Shown one piece after another: positions 18,762 through 20,006 of a DNA stretch of 20,006 nt. Numbering within the stretch: position 1 is the stretch's first letter; every line of letters starts with the position of its first letter. The translations under genes and the position numbers were made by a program. The DNA lies in contig JAPEVF010000816.1 in assembly GCA_029747585.1 (NCBI GenBank), forward strand, positions 1-20,006, in the 5' to 3' direction. The notes under the pieces are model-generated. The model made no database searches. It was not told the DNA's origin and was given only the letters and a program-made list of their open reading frames with translations. This DNA comes from Pleurotus djamor (Eukaryota > Basidiomycota > Agaricomycetes > Agaricales > Pleurotaceae).

Positions 18762-20006
18762 ATGACCGTGGAGTTTGAAATTTTTTNGATCATTAACTTG
18801 GTTCAACTCTGTCAGCACTCTCGAGTCTCTCGTTCCTTTTTGGCCAACGCGGCTACTCTGCCTGGGATTCGACAGTACGTGGCGCCGACTATTGGGGCTG
18901 CGCATCGGAGCCCTTGCTTTGTTGCAGCGTTGGTCTTGAACGCCTCGTCATGTCCAAACGCGCCTGTTCAGGCAATGATATCTACGCGTATGCTACTGCA
19001 CACTTCTTCGTGACCTTTTGAACTTATGCGTCCATTACGCAGATTGCTCCCAACGCGCTAAGCGTGTTTGTTTGCATGACGATGCCCGCGCCCTAGCCCT
19101 TGGTAATTGCTACGTGCTGCCTCTTTATCGCTCGTGCGGCCTCATTCACGCACATAGATCTACTTGACACCAGCGTGATGCGCCCTATGAATCGCAGCGA
19201 CGATCACAGCGTAGTAGCTTGCCCTTGTAAGTGTCTAAGGTTTAAGTTGTGACTCACGCGGCATTAAATTGACTGGCATGACTCATCAGCACACTCATTG
19301 TTACACACAACGGTCAATACAACTCCAAGTAGTCTCGATAGTCGGCCATTGATCGCGGTCTTCTCTGCTATGGAAGAGGGAGCATTTGTAACCATCGCTG
19401 GACGTAACGACAGTGTTCCCCTCGATATACCCCCTAAAGGCGAGCTACTGTTAGACTTCTTAATGATTGATTAGGTGCTTACATTGCTTCTTCGATAGGA
19501 TGCATTCTCAACACCATCCTTCAACAAGATTTCATGGTGAACCCTGGCCAGCCATGCAAATCAGAAGGTGAGCTAAGCTGCACATTTTCTGCTGCCTCTC
19601 TAATACGTTTACCCAGACTCTGAGCCACTCCAAGCGCATTTCCTATCTTTTCAGCTTGACTTTGAATCACTCACGCCCGAGGATTCAATCAATGTCAAGG
19701 GCGAGCGTGCACAACCTCCTCCAAGTACATCCACATCCTCGAGTCGCCCCCCCCCCCCTCCATTGACGCCGAGTGCCACCAAGGACGTTTCACGGCGAAG
19801 ATGCGGGGCTCGTCGGTTGAATCGTCATCCAGTGAATCCGAGACGCATGTACCAGATTTGTGTGTGGCTCCCGCCCCAAAGTTTTCCGGGAANCAGAAGA
19901 GGCAGTTCCGCAAGCGATGCATCTCGCGCCCTCTCCGGGCCGTCCAGAGAGCCCAGCAACAGGTCGAGGAGAGCTCAACGACCAAGCTGTGCGCGCAGAA
20001 GTACAC
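18762..20006 (+). CDS. Unidentified multi-exon gene candidate, 3' end beyond window
   Basis: I do not recognise this product. Exons that fit together in frame are 18762-18987, 19043-19102, 19158-19226, 19290-19403, 19499-19567 and 19617-20006 (open to the edge). Introns are 55, 55, 63, 95 and 49 nt. Four donors are reasonable (gtatgc, gtaatt, gtaagt, gtgagc), and every intron falls after the first codon base. The fourth donor (gtaacg at 19404) is a guess; reading on instead meets TAG at 19472. The protein has no signal peptide or membrane span. It contains RPLIAVFSAMEEGAFVTIAG and FLSFQLDFESLTPEDS, then a low-complexity Pro/Ser stretch over a C12 run (19747-19758) and a basic region. After the C run the alternative frame (SSVESSSSESETHVPDL, KRQFRKRCISRPLRAVQRA) looks at least as protein-like, so a length error there is possible. 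Ns at 18787 and 19893 add doubt. Exon 1 is the weakest part. Confidence 0.33.
18787..18787. other. Unresolved base N after a T6 run
   Basis: The context is ttttttN near the start of the candidate gene at the right end. A wrong T count would shift the frame of its first exon. Confidence 0.95.
19747..19758. repeat. C12 homopolymer
   Basis: Twelve consecutive C bases lie within the last candidate exon. With 12 the downstream frame reads LTPSATKDVSRRRCGARR; with a different count it reads SIDAECHQGRF or a third frame. Such runs are error-prone in sequencing and slip in replication. Confidence 0.9.
19893..19893. other. Unresolved base N near the right end
   Basis: The context is ccgggaaN, in the last candidate exon. 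If a codon is completed here the alternative frame reads KFSGxQKRQFRKR. Confidence 0.95.

Noticed and set aside
1..20006. CRISPR arrays, bacterial operons or defence islands
   Set aside because: The window is intron-rich fungal DNA; no regularly spaced repeats or prokaryotic gene features are present.

Overview
The window looks like a draft-assembly piece of an Agaricomycete (mushroom-forming basidiomycete) nuclear genome. The genes are dense and cut by many 45-70 nt GT-AG introns. The families are basidiomycete in style: a CNH-tail Rho exchange factor, a class 2 mitochondrial dihydroorotate dehydrogenase, an RFC small subunit, RIB3, GH16 cell-wall enzymes, a fungal CorA-like protein, a class 3 lipase and a LINE with an RNase H domain. 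Three single N bases lie in or near homopolymers, so single-base indel errors are possible. All gene models were spliced by eye from reading-frame continuity, splice sites and recalled family conservation; no alignment was run.

Layout, left to right. Positions 2-388 (+) are the last exon of a Rho GEF with a CNH domain. It converges on dihydroorotate dehydrogenase (626-2380, -, six exons), which shares a 130 bp divergent promoter carrying a perfect CRE (TGACGTCA) with the replication clamp-loader subunit Rfc4/RFC2 (2511-3950, +, nine exons). After a 590 bp non-coding gap comes RIB3 of riboflavin synthesis (4541-5476, -, three exons). This is divergent from a tandem pair of secreted GH16 genes (5751-6729 and 7040-8068, +) that share the same four-exon structure.

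About 1 kb without a supported gene follows, then a CorA-like membrane protein (9131-11449, +, about 11 exons). It has an intact GMN motif but one apparent frameshift in a T8 run. After another 950 bp gap, a secreted class 3 lipase (12403-13058, +) stops before its catalytic serine. There it abuts a decayed antisense LINE fragment (about 13070-14400) that keeps a whole RNase H domain. Next is a seven-exon gene with a Gfd2/YDR514C-like RNase H-fold domain (14561-16606, -). About 2.1 kb without a convincing gene follows, and the window ends in an unidentified multi-exon candidate (18762-20006, +) that runs off the edge.

The genes are mostly unrelated housekeeping and cell-wall functions and form no pathway cluster. 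The relationships that stand out are the DHODH/RFC shared promoter, the GH16 tandem duplication, and the lipase/LINE junction. I found no convincing new defence or biosynthetic system. The least explained part is 16.6-20.0 kb.
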